NCBI GenBank assembly: GCA_034411135.1 | Contig: DAOUMN010000040.1 | Span: 1 to 52,474, forward strand | DNA from: Bellilinea sp034411135 | GTDB lineage: Bacteria > Chloroflexota > Anaerolineae > Anaerolineales > Anaerolineaceae | DNA length: 52,474 nucleotides | Direction: 5' to 3' | In this document: piece by piece, positions 5,936 through 13,338 of the stretch | Position numbering within the stretch: the stretch's first letter is position 1 | How the letters are laid out: each line of letters opens with the position of its first letter | Notes under the pieces: model-generated | Told to the model about the DNA's origin: nothing | Database searches by the model: none | Seen by the model: the letters and a program-made list of their open reading frames with translations, nothing else | Made by a program: the position numbers and the translations under genes

Positions 5936-7878
5936 TTTGGATTTGCTCCGTTTTGTTTCCAAAATTGCGGGAATCTTTCTTTGATGATTGAAGCCGCTAT
6001 ATTTCGAAATTCCTCATAGTCAATATCTACAATCACTTCCTTCTCTGTTCTGTCTTTTAACCAGAAGGCATACAGCTTGCGATAATCAATTTCATTCCCG
6101 CGGTTTACATGAAGGTAATGAATTATAAATGTTTCAGGGTGTTTCACTAAAATCTGAACAACGAATTCGCTTATTGCATTTCTTGAAGTCTCACTTCTTA
6201 TTAAATTGTAATGGTTATTTTTGTCGTATTCCTTCCGACAATGGATCATCAGGTCATATCCTACAGCATTTTCAGAGACAAATTGTTTGAATGTTCCATG
6301 ACGTTTATCCAAGGTGTGTGTGCTATTCACAGTAAAGGCACTCGCATTTAATGCTTCCTGAATTGCCGACCAAACATTAGCAGATGAATTGTGAAAAACA
6401 AGCGTCAACCATTTTCCTGGCTTCAAGACACGATATATTTCACTCAACGAAAGCGTCATCAATCGTTGATAATCGTTAACCGTTTTTTTCTGGGCTTTAT
6501 TGATAATTGCCTCGTTGGAATTATCAGTATAAACCCCCAGCCATGACTCCCACAGATAGTTCATCTCTGAATAGTTGATATTCCCTCCAAATGGCGGATC
6601 GGTAAATACATAGTCAATTGAATTATCTGGTATATCCTTCAAATTTGTGGCACTTTGAGTAGAAATGCAAAACGGAGAGGTTGGTTTAGAACTCCAAGTA
6701 TTAAGATATAACAGGATCGTTTTAGCTTTCCTGTGAAAAACTTTAAAAACATTCTGCTCATTGAAAATCATCGGGACATTGTAATTAGCAATGTTCCCAC
6801 TTCCACCCCAAAATCGAAACTCAGATAGTTTTGTAATCCTCTGGTAAAGAGATGTTACGGTAAACATTAAGGCTAAACTGATTTCTTTATCCGGCCATCT
6901 ACGAGCAATATTCCAAAGTTGGGCAGCAACAGATAGATTGCGTTTTGTGTATAACGCATCAATAGAATCTAAACCGTGGAATATGGCTTGCCTTGTATTT
7001 ACTCCCCAAGGCAGTTTATCAGTGGGGTACCAGATCCCATCTCGAACACCAATTTCGTCAGCTCTTCGTATTACTTCTAAGTCATATTCATCCGGAACAG
7101 CTTTCATTTCTTGCATACCAAAGTTGCAACAATGGTAACCAACCTCTACCGGGTACAGTTTTGTTCTCTTTAATTGTTTTTTCTTTAAATGCCTCCCACA
7201 ATGAGGACAATCAAACTCTGTTCTTATTTTACTTTCGCGGACAGTCTTACCTTCAGCTCGAGCGACATCCCAAAGGAGAAACTCTTGATCACAAAACTCA
7301 CATAATAAGCCGTAACTCCATACCATATATTCCATAGGAACTAACTTGCCGCAACTACGGCAATGTGTTCCATAGAGATTTAATTCTTCGTCAAGAAGAG
7401 AAGAGAGGATCCTCTTAACAACTTGAATATATTTAACCGCATCAACTGGCGATAGAAAGTTAAGTGCGATGAATGTCGCAGCAGGGGATAAATCTATGAG
7501 GATAGGTTTTCTGCCCGTTTGTACTGCTGCAACTCCCGTCATTCCTGAGCCGCAGAATGGATCCAGTACCAATTCGCCCGGCTTAGAATAATGCTCGATA
7601 AGGCGACAAATTGCTTGTGGAGGTACTTTCGTGTGGTAGGTATGGGCATCATATACAGATGTATTTTTCCCCGCTGACAAATTACCCGGGAGTGAATCTA
7701 TGGTTTCTCCGATATCACGGACCATATTATTCTGAACAAAAGCCCTCAGATTAGGGTTAGCTTTGCATGAGTAGAAGTCATTAATGTATGAAAGAAGTGT
7801 CCTTTCATTACCAAGCAAATGAAATATATCTGTTCTCTTCTCATCAATAAATAAAGGTAACTGGTTGACTTTTTCCAT
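5932..7878 (-). CDS. DNA methyltransferase (N6-adenine/N4-cytosine type) with zinc-ribbon insert
   Basis: 648 residues. SAM-binding motif I is LDPFCGSGMTG (DPFCGSG at 106-112), preceded by the motif X-like YHTKVPPQAICRLIEHY. The catalytic motif IV is TDPPFGGN (DPPF at 427-430). Between them lies an insert with cysteine pairs CRSC (173/176), CEFC (193/196), CPHC (224/227) and CC (250/251), consistent with two zinc ribbons. The C-terminal 150 residues probably hold the target-recognition part. The ATG at 7878 has AGGA 8 bases upstream. The methylated base is adenine or N4-cytosine; DPPF does not decide. It is second in the operon after the AbiEi-like gene. Confidence 0.88.
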   Translation of the reverse strand: MEKVNQLPLFIDEKRTDIFHLLGNERTLLSYINDFYSCKANPNLRAFVQNNMVRDIGETIDSLPGNLSAGKNTSVYDAHTYHTKVPPQAICRLIEHYSKPGELVLDPFCGSGMTGVAAVQTGRKPILIDLSPAATFIALNFLSPVDAVKYIQVVKRILSSLLDEELNLYGTHCRSCGKLVPMEYMVWSYGLLCEFCDQEFLLWDVARAEGKTVRESKIRTEFDCPHCGRHLKKKQLKRTKLYPVEVGYHCCNFGMQEMKAVPDEYDLEVIRRADEIGVRDGIWYPTDKLPWGVNTRQAIFHGLDSIDALYTKRNLSVAAQLWNIARRWPDKEISLALMFTVTSLYQRITKLSEFRFWGGSGNIANYNVPMIFNEQNVFKVFHRKAKTILLYLNTWSSKPTSPFCISTQSATNLKDIPDNSIDYVFTDPPFGGNINYSEMNYLWESWLGVYTDNSNEAIINKAQKKTVNDYQRLMTLSLSEIYRVLKPGKWLTLVFHNSSANVWSAIQEALNASAFTVNSTHTLDKRHGTFKQFVSENAVGYDLMIHCRKEYDKNNHYNLIRSETSRNAISEFVVQILVKHPETFIIHYLHVNRGNEIDYRKLYAFWLKDRTEKEVIVDIDYEEFRNIAASIIKERFPQFWKQNGANPK

Positions 7879-7941
7879 GGTGTTGTCCTTAGCAAACTGC
7901 TGTACGATGAATATACTACCCTAATTCCTAAATGATGTTAT

Positions 7942-8547
7942 TCATATTATCACATCCAGATAGGGTTTCATTATCCGCTCAACCCGATTTATTCGAGCAT
8001 AGAGAAGTAAATAATCTACCATTATCGTTTTCCGTTCTCGATAGTCTCGCAATGCATCCAACGCAACATCCAGTCCGACCTTATTGCGAAACTTAAAACA
8101 GTCCGCAATTGTTTTCTCTATCCCGTATATTTTTACTTCTACCCCATCCAGCTCATGGGTCTCAATGCCGGCGGAGTAAGTCTTTGGAGAAAGCCAAAAC
8201 AACCTGATAGGTGGATATTCAAGCCGTGGCTTCTCCGCGTCGATTGGAAGAGCAACATAAACCTGGTGGGGAATTTGGGTTGTCAACCCGTGGAATGATA
8301 GTGCTGAGATCAGACAAATCACCCCTTTTGGGATCCTCATTGCCACCTGAACCAGATCAAAATATGCTCCTGGCTCAATCTCTGCCAGCCGATACAACCC
8401 CCGGCTCTCTCGCAAGATCATGCCAGTTTCGCGCATCTGGTAGAGTGTGCGCGGAGCAATTCCCTCGTCAATGGCCTGTTGCGTGCGCAGCAAGCCACTG
8501 TGGTTCCGAAATGTCTCGATGGCTTTATCATATGCATTTTCGCTCAT
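7942..8547 (-). CDS. AbiEi-like transcriptional regulator (type IV antitoxin family), without AbiEii
   Basis: 201 residues. The N-terminal winged helix (about 5-60: LLRTQQAIDEGIAPRTLYQMRETGMILRESRGLYRL) and the AbiEi C-terminal block (ISALSFHGLTTQIPHQVYVALP, then YGIEKTIADCFKFRNKVGLDVALDALRDY) are clear. In AbiE systems this protein represses its operon through inverted repeats and counters the nucleotidyltransferase toxin AbiEii. No AbiEii gene is present here; the next gene, 63 bases on, is the DNA methyltransferase. A near-perfect promoter and 14-bp palindrome lie just upstream. It probably acts as the control protein of the restriction operon. Confidence 0.88.
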   Translation of the reverse strand: MSENAYDKAIETFRNHSGLLRTQQAIDEGIAPRTLYQMRETGMILRESRGLYRLAEIEPGAYFDLVQVAMRIPKGVICLISALSFHGLTTQIPHQVYVALPIDAEKPRLEYPPIRLFWLSPKTYSAGIETHELDGVEVKIYGIEKTIADCFKFRNKVGLDVALDALRDYRERKTIMVDYLLLYARINRVERIMKPYLDVII

Positions 8548-8560
8548 ATCTACATCCGAA

Positions 8561-8600
8561 TAATATTAACTGTAATTCCTAATATCTACAGTTAATATTA
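8561..8600 (-). promoter_or_regulatory. 14-bp inverted repeat, probable AbiEi operator
   Basis: Perfect arms TAATATTAACTGTA (8561-8574) and TACAGTTAATATTA (8587-8600) with a 12-base spacer. The right arm overlaps the -10 box at 8597-8602 and the left arm lies 13 bases before the AbiEi start codon. This matches the inverted-repeat operators known for AbiEi autoregulation. Confidence 0.8.
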
Positions 8601-8626
8601 TACATCACAATTCACTTTTTCAACAA
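8597..8626 (-). promoter_or_regulatory. Promoter of the AbiEi-methyltransferase-nuclease-HEPN operon
   Basis: Minus strand TTGTTG (8621-8626), 18-base spacer, TATAAT (8597-8602, full consensus). The start of transcription would be near 8590, inside the palindrome. Confidence 0.7.
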
Positions 8627-8689
8627 GCAATTTCCGTGATTCTTGCCAGGAATATTCGCAAGCTATGGCCCGCTTTGCTCGGGCATATG

Positions 8690-8810
8690 ATCACACCAAT
8701 GGTGCATACCCCCCTTAAGCCGTTACCCCGGTTTACACCAGGTGCAAACCCCTTCACACCAGGGGGTATGAACCAGGCGATCAGGGTTTGCACCAGGGGA
8801 TCACACCAGT
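8690..8810. repeat. Cluster of CACCA/GGTGCA repeats with interleaved inverted repeats
   Basis: Five copies of a (t/c)(a/g)CACCA box near 8691, 8733, 8755, 8788 and 8801, with GGTGCA boxes at 8701 and 8741 and the inverse TTTGCACC at 8787-8794. Two inverted repeats interleave: CATACCCCC (8705-8713) with GGGGGTATG (8762-8770), and GGTGCAAACCC (8741-8751) with GGGTTTGCACC (8784-8794). The GGTGCA box is shared with the left end of the element. Arm-type integrase sites or an origin-like iteron array are the likely roles. Confidence 0.55.
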
Positions 8811-8944
8811 CAAAAGGGGGGAATACGCCAGCTATGAACGCCTGCTTTCGATCGTTTCTGGATTGGACTCGCCGGTCGCTGCTTCCAAATACATATAAAT
8901 TCTAGATTCTTCATTCGTTTAACTCGTTCAGAGTGACATCGTTC

Positions 8945-8966
8945 CGGGTGCAATTGGAGTGCAAAT
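8945..8966. repeat. Right copy of GGTGCAATTGG repeat (candidate integrase arm site)
   Basis: CGGGTGCAATTGG (8945-8957) is identical to 1645-1657 and is followed by AGTGCAAAT, so the two-box arrangement is kept as at the left end. Confidence 0.45.
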
Positions 8967-9085
8967 CGCACAGACACGCCAGACAAAACGCACAAAATGG
9001 ACTCTGACCACCCCCAGATATGCTCCCCAATGCCGCTTGGCTCCCCCACCTGTACGGGATGGACGGGCAAGACTCGCCCCAAGTT

Positions 9086-9100
9086 CGCCTTCGGATCAGA
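9086..9100 (+). repeat. Right copy of 15-bp direct repeat, candidate att core
   Basis: CGCCTTCGGATCAGA, identical to 1522-1536 and in the same orientation. It is followed by CGGTTGGTGAGCTTGTCGAG rather than by tRNA sequence. Confidence 0.55.
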
Positions 9101-9186
9101 CGGTTGGTGAGCTTGTCGAGCCATGCACCCGAAGAAAAGACATGCTCTTATGGCAAACTTCTGTTTGCCGAAGGACAAATTGAATA

Positions 9187-9223
9187 CCGCCGGTACACCG
9201 AGCTTGCCAAGGTGTACCGGCGG
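9187..9223. repeat. 13-bp perfect hairpin downstream of pheT
   Basis: Arms CCGCCGGTACACC (9187-9199) and GGTGTACCGGCGG (9211-9223), loop of 11 bases. There is no T-tract. It lies 130 bases beyond the pheT stop and could end or protect the pheST message, or be a dispersed repeat. Confidence 0.6.
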
Positions 9224-9354
9224 GTGGCTGCCTGTCTGTAGCAAGGTGTACGCTGAAGCCCTGCCAAAGCGTGCCAAAAGGTGTGCCCTGGTTCTTTTGC
9301 AGGCTTCGGCGGGCTTATCATACGACCGAGTTCAGGGCACGCGCATAGGTTACA

Positions 9355-11898
9355 TCAGGCGCGCAGCCGCGCGCCGCTCTGCTCCAGGCGGCGGATGATG
9401 CGCTGGCGCACCTCGGCGGCTTCGCTTGCGCTCAGGGTATGGTCGGCTGCCTGGTAGGTCAGGTTGTAGGCAAGGCTCTTGTTGCCCGCACCGATCTGCT
9501 CGCCGCGGTAGATATCGAACAGGCGCACAGCGGTGAGCAGCCGTCCGCCGCCCTGCCAGATGGCTGCCTCGACCTCGGCTGCCGGGGTGCTTTCCGGCAC
9601 GATGACGGCGATATCTTCCAGCACCGGCGGGAAGACCGGCACCGGACGGGTGTCGCGGCGCGGCTGCGCCAGCGCGGCAATTGCTCCCAAGTCTAATTCG
9701 GCAGCCAGCACTGCCGGGGCGAGGAAGTCGTACTGCTGCTTGACCAGCGGGTGCAGCTCACCGAACACGCCCAACTCACTCTCGCCGCTGCGCACCACGG
9801 CGCACTTGCCGGGATGAAAGGTGGGATGCCCGGCGGGGACAAACTGGCACTCCGGCAGGCGCAGTTCTTCCAGCAGCGTTTCGAGTATGCCCTTCAAATC
9901 GAAGAAGTCGAAGCGCACCGGAGCGGCGCCGTCCCAGCCGGGCGGCTGACGCAAACCGCTCAACGCCATGGCAAGGCGCACCGGTTCGTCGGGCAGCACC
10001 GCGCCTTCGCGGGGTAAAAACACCGGACCGATCTCGAACAGCGCCAGGCGGTCGCTCAGGCGGGCGTTCTTTTCCAGCGCGTCCAGCACCGAAGCCAGCA
10101 GCGAACGGCGCATCACCACCCGTTCCGGGGTGATCGGGTTGCGCAGGGTCAGGTAGGGCGGCGCAGGCGGGCGTGAATCGGGCGGGTACAGGCGGGCTTC
10201 GCGCTCCGGCGAAGTCATACGGAAACTGACCACCTCCTGCAAGCCGAGCCGCACCAGCGTGGCGCGCATACGAGTTTCCATTTCCAGCGCCGGATCAAAG
10301 CGCGGCGGGGGCAGCGGGTCTGCCAGGCGCGTGGCGGGAATGCGCTCGTAGCCGTACACGCGTGCAATTTCCTCGATCAGGTCGGCTTTGCCGGTCTCAC
10401 CGCTGCCAATATCCAGGCGGTGCGGCGGAGTGACGGCGAGCACGCTGTCGCCTTCCACCTGACAGGTGAATTCCAGCCGTGTGAGAATGGCGGCAATTTC
10501 CGCTGGGCGGAGTTCAACACCCAGCAGGCGGCGCACATCCGCCGAGGTCAGGCGCACCGGCGGGTGTGCGGGCGGCAGCGGGTATTCGTCCACCAGCCCG
10601 GCATACACCTGCCCGCCGCTCCATTCCGCCATGCACCGCAGGCACAGCACCACCCCCTCCTGCGCCAGGGCGGGGTGCACCCCGCGCGCGAAGCGGTAGG
10701 CGGCTTCGGAATTGAGCCGCTGCGAAAAAGCCGTGCGGCGGATGTTGATGAAGTTCCACGCCGCGCCTTCCAGCAATACCGTGCGGGTGGCAGTGGAGAC
10801 CTCGCTTTCCAGCCCGCCCATCACCCCGGCAATGGACAGTGGACCGGCGGTATCGCACACCAAAACGGTGAACGGCTCCAGGCTGCGCTCCACGCCGTCC
10901 AGGGTGGTCAGTTTTTCGCCCGGCTGGGCAGTGCGGGTGATGATGGTCGGCGGCTGACCGCCAGCGCGCTGCACCAGCACGTCGTAATCGAAGGCGTGCA
11001 GTGGCTGCCCCAGTTCGAGCATGACATAGTTGGTCGCGTCCACCACGCTGTTGATCGGGCGCATGCCCGCCAGGCGCAGGCGGCGCTGCACCTGGTAGGG
11101 GCTGGGCTGCGGCGTAACACCCTCGATCAGACCGAGCACAAAGCGCGGGTTGAGCTCCGGCTGGGTGATGCGGATGCCAGCCTTGCCATGCACGGCGGGG
11201 GCGGCGGTGGGCAATTGGGCAGAGGGGCGGCGCAGCGGTTTACCGGTCACAGCAGCCAGTTCGCGCGCCACGCCCACCAGGCTGGCGTTGCGGATCATGT
11301 TGGGCAGGATGGAGATGACGAACACAGCATCGCCCATGTAATCCACCAGCGGTACTCCGGTGGGAGCGTCGTCATCCAGTACGATGATGCCCTCATGCTC
11401 ATCGGAGATGCCCAGTTCCTTCTCCGAGCAGACCATCGAGAACGAGTCGACCCCGCGGATTTTGGCGCGTTTGAGGGTGGTCAGCACCTGCCCGGGCTGG
11501 TGACCGTCGTAGATACGTGCCCCCTCGCGGGCGTAGGCGACCTTGATCGGCTTGGGCAGCACTCCGATGCCCTTATACTCGAACAGGTTGGGCGCACCGG
11601 TCAGCACGATGATCTCGCCGGTGCCGTCGTTCAGGCGGCACAGCACAAGCCGGTCGGCATTGGGATGCGGCAGCACCTCGTCGATTTGGGCAACGACGAT
11701 CTTGTCCGGCTGCCAGGAAATGCCGCTGACCTTGATCTCACGCGGCGCATTGGCAAGCGCACCGGAATACGGGTCGGGCAGCCCAACCAGCACAATTTCC
11801 TCCACCTCCAGCCCAATCTGGGTCAGGGTCTTTGCCAGCTCGAGCAGCGGCAGGTCGATATCGATGTAATCTTTAAGCCAGGAAAGCGGGATATTCAT
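9355..11898 (-). CDS. pheT: Phenylalanine-tRNA ligase beta subunit
   Basis: 847 residues. Domain order matches PheT: MNIPLSWLKDYIDIDLP start, tRNA-binding OB domain (about 40-160, QIDEVLPHPNADRLVLCRL), B3/4 editing domain (about 220-400, PFTVLVCDTAGPLSIAGVMGG), B5 (about 410-490, VRLTSADVRRLLGVEL), core domain, and the C-terminal anticodon-binding FDX-ACB domain (about 755-845, FPPVLEDIAVIVPESTP). The alpha2-beta2 enzyme charges tRNA-Phe. The start codon overlaps the pheS stop, so translation is coupled. Length is slightly above the usual 800. It is controlled with pheS by the T-box leader at 12968-13272. Confidence 0.98.
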   Translation of the reverse strand: MNIPLSWLKDYIDIDLPLLELAKTLTQIGLEVEEIVLVGLPDPYSGALANAPREIKVSGISWQPDKIVVAQIDEVLPHPNADRLVLCRLNDGTGEIIVLTGAPNLFEYKGIGVLPKPIKVAYAREGARIYDGHQPGQVLTTLKRAKIRGVDSFSMVCSEKELGISDEHEGIIVLDDDAPTGVPLVDYMGDAVFVISILPNMIRNASLVGVARELAAVTGKPLRRPSAQLPTAAPAVHGKAGIRITQPELNPRFVLGLIEGVTPQPSPYQVQRRLRLAGMRPINSVVDATNYVMLELGQPLHAFDYDVLVQRAGGQPPTIITRTAQPGEKLTTLDGVERSLEPFTVLVCDTAGPLSIAGVMGGLESEVSTATRTVLLEGAAWNFINIRRTAFSQRLNSEAAYRFARGVHPALAQEGVVLCLRCMAEWSGGQVYAGLVDEYPLPPAHPPVRLTSADVRRLLGVELRPAEIAAILTRLEFTCQVEGDSVLAVTPPHRLDIGSGETGKADLIEEIARVYGYERIPATRLADPLPPPRFDPALEMETRMRATLVRLGLQEVVSFRMTSPEREARLYPPDSRPPAPPYLTLRNPITPERVVMRRSLLASVLDALEKNARLSDRLALFEIGPVFLPREGAVLPDEPVRLAMALSGLRQPPGWDGAAPVRFDFFDLKGILETLLEELRLPECQFVPAGHPTFHPGKCAVVRSGESELGVFGELHPLVKQQYDFLAPAVLAAELDLGAIAALAQPRRDTRPVPVFPPVLEDIAVIVPESTPAAEVEAAIWQGGGRLLTAVRLFDIYRGEQIGAGNKSLAYNLTYQAADHTLSASEAAEVRQRIIRRLEQSGARLRA

Positions 11899-12941
11899 CA
11901 GAACTGCTCCAGGAAACGGATGTCATTTTGCCAGAAGTAACGAATGTCCTCGATATGGTGCTTGAGCATGGCGATGCGTTCGGGTCCCAGACCGGCGGCA
12001 AAGCCGGAGTAGAGTGCCGGGTCGTAGCCGCCGTTTTGCAGCACCACCGGGTGTACCATGCCGCAGCCGCCGATCTCCAGCCAGCCGCCGCCGCGGCACA
12101 CCGCGCAGCCCTTGCCGTTGCAGATGAAACATTCCATGTCCACCTCGGCGCTCGGCTCGGTGAAGGGAAAGTAGGACGGGCGCAGGCGGGTGCGGGCACC
12201 CTCGCCGAACATACGCCGCGCAAAGGATTCGAGCGTGCCTTTCATATCGCCAAAGGTGATGCCGTGCCCGACGGCGAGCAGCTCGATCTGGTTGAACTGC
12301 ATCTCGTGGCTGGCGTTGACCTGCTCGAAGCGGTAGACCATGCCGGGCAGGATGACGCGGATCGGGTTGGGCGCCATCTCGCGCATGGCGCGGATCTGCC
12401 CGGGCGAGGTGTGCGTGCGCAGAATCACGCCGGGGATGGTGGTGTGGAAGGTATCCCACATATCGCGCGCCGGGTGATGAGCGGGGATGTTGAGCAGTTC
12501 GAAGTTGAGCTCGTCGCTTTCCACCTCGGGCGAGCGGTAGATTTGAAAGCCCATTTCGATGAAGATGGCGCAAATCTCCTCCAGCGCCTGGGTGGCTGGG
12601 TGGGCGCGCCCAAGCGGCGGGCGGCGTCCCGGCAGGCTCACATCCAGGCTTTCGGTGCTCAATTTGCGCTGCAGCGCGGCGGCATGCAGCGCGGCGCTGC
12701 GCTCTTCCATCGCCTGCTCCAGGGTGCTTTTAACCTGGTTGGCTTGCTGCCCGACCTGCTGGCGCAGTTCCTTGGGGATGCTGCCCATGCGGGCAAACAT
12801 CTGCATCACTGGCGCGCTGCGCCCCAGGTGGGCGGTGCGCCAGGCAGCCAGCTCGTCCTCGTCTTGCACGCCCTCCAGCGCACGCAGCCCGTCGTGCAGA
12901 ATGCGCTCCAGTTCTTCGATCGTATTGGCGGTGTTGCTCAT
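11898..12941 (-). CDS. pheS: Phenylalanine-tRNA ligase alpha subunit
   Basis: 347 residues. The N-terminal coiled-coil (about 1-90) is followed by the class II catalytic core: HPATQALEEICAIFIEMGF (motif 1), the motif 2 region VILPGMVYRFEQVNASHEMQFNQIE, and motif 3 near GFAAGLGPERIAMLKHHIEDIR. A cysteine cluster CFICNGKGCAVC in the middle is a known variant in bacterial PheS. It forms the aminoacylating subunit of the alpha2-beta2 synthetase. It is preceded by a T-box leader and its stop overlaps pheT. Confidence 0.98.
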   Translation of the reverse strand: MSNTANTIEELERILHDGLRALEGVQDEDELAAWRTAHLGRSAPVMQMFARMGSIPKELRQQVGQQANQVKSTLEQAMEERSAALHAAALQRKLSTESLDVSLPGRRPPLGRAHPATQALEEICAIFIEMGFQIYRSPEVESDELNFELLNIPAHHPARDMWDTFHTTIPGVILRTHTSPGQIRAMREMAPNPIRVILPGMVYRFEQVNASHEMQFNQIELLAVGHGITFGDMKGTLESFARRMFGEGARTRLRPSYFPFTEPSAEVDMECFICNGKGCAVCRGGGWLEIGGCGMVHPVVLQNGGYDPALYSGFAAGLGPERIAMLKHHIEDIRYFWQNDIRFLEQF

Positions 12942-12967
12942 TCATACCTCCGCAGTGGATTGGTGGG

Positions 12968-13272
12968 TGAAACAAAAATCCCGTCCCCGGCAAGGGACGG
13001 GAGCGATTCCCGTGGTACCACCCTGCTTGGCTGCCTTGCGACAGCCCGCTCAGCCCAACGGTCGCCCCAAAGGGGCGGCGATTGGCGCGCCGGTTAACGC
13101 TGGCGGTGCGGCGCGGACTAGTGGCTCGTGGCGAGCGTTCACCCGCGCGGCTCGGGAGGGAACTTCGACCGGGTTCCATCGAGCGCGGGTTGCAGTCTTC
13201 GCCCGCGCCTCCCTGGCGGTTTCCGCCGGTTTACTTTCCTCCGTCACAGCCTGTTGGCGGATCAGGTTGAGT
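12968..13272 (-). promoter_or_regulatory. T-box riboswitch leader of pheST (UUC, Phe specifier)
   Basis: The T-box sequence AGGGTGGTACCACGGG lies at 13009-13024 (minus strand), just before a terminator. Stem I is visible: GGAGG followed by AGTAA on the 5' side (about 13231-13244) faces TTCCCTCC on the 3' side, with TTC (13160-13162) in the specifier position and ACCGG/CCGGT closing the stem above. The UGGU bulge would pair with ACCA of uncharged tRNA-Phe (discriminator A). Uncharged tRNA-Phe would stabilise the antiterminator and switch on pheST. Confidence 0.9.
12975..13001 (-). terminator. Terminator of the pheST T-box
   Basis: Minus strand CCCGTCCC (12994-13001), loop, GGGACGGG (12980-12987), then ATTTTTG. 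Its 5' arm would compete with the T-box antiterminator helix. Confidence 0.88.
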
Positions 13273-13302
13273 TTATTATCTACAAGATTCGTGGCTTGTC
13301 AA
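13273..13302 (-). promoter_or_regulatory. Promoter of the pheST T-box transcript
   Basis: Minus strand TTGACA (13297-13302, full consensus), 18-base spacer, TAATAA (13273-13278). It is placed just before the T-box stem I. Confidence 0.7.
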
Positions 13303-13338
13303 GGCGGGGAGGGGGAGGGAAATTTTATTAGAAAACCT

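Larger units (their letters stand above)
1522..9100. mobile_element. Probable integrative element carrying defence genes
   Basis: Bounded by a 15-bp direct repeat CGCCTTCGGATCAGA (1522-1536 and 9086-9100). Just inside the left copy are a tRNA-Arg-like 3' fragment and a tyrosine integrase gene; GGTGCA-type repeats occur near both ends. Cargo: excisionase-like HTH protein, HEPN protein, putative nuclease, DNA methyltransferase and AbiEi-like regulator, all on the minus strand. The cargo is visibly more AT-rich than the flanking pheST and PadR regions. The limits are inferred from the repeat and have not been compared with an empty site. Confidence 0.6.
8627..9354. other. Gene-free interval at the right end of the element
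   Basis: No credible gene is seen here. It contains the CACCA/GGTGCA cluster (8690-8810), a fragment of a dispersed repeat (about 8898-8940), the right arm repeat (8945-8966), the right att core copy (9086-9100), a small hairpin GGCAAAC-TTCT-GTTTGCC (about 9151-9168) and a strong hairpin at 9187-9223. Open frames across it have no family features and are partly translations of repeats. Confidence 0.6.

Noticed and set aside
8547..8627. A missing AbiEii toxin gene upstream of the AbiEi-like gene
   Set aside because: The interval holds only the promoter and palindrome; no nucleotidyltransferase motif (GSxxD) is seen anywhere in the element.
8690..8810. CRISPR array
   Set aside because: Repeats are only 6-11 bases, unevenly spaced and partly inverted; there are no regular spacers and no cas genes.
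8810..9277. 155-codon minus-strand frame
   Set aside because: It crosses the dispersed repeat and the hairpin region, has no family features, and part of it is the repeat translation SERVKRMKNLE.
10420..11940. 506-codon plus-strand frame antisense to pheT
   Set aside because: Long only because of high GC in pheT; composition is not protein-like and pheT is certain.
11928..13097. 389-codon plus-strand frame antisense to pheS
   Set aside because: A shadow of pheS and of the T-box leader.
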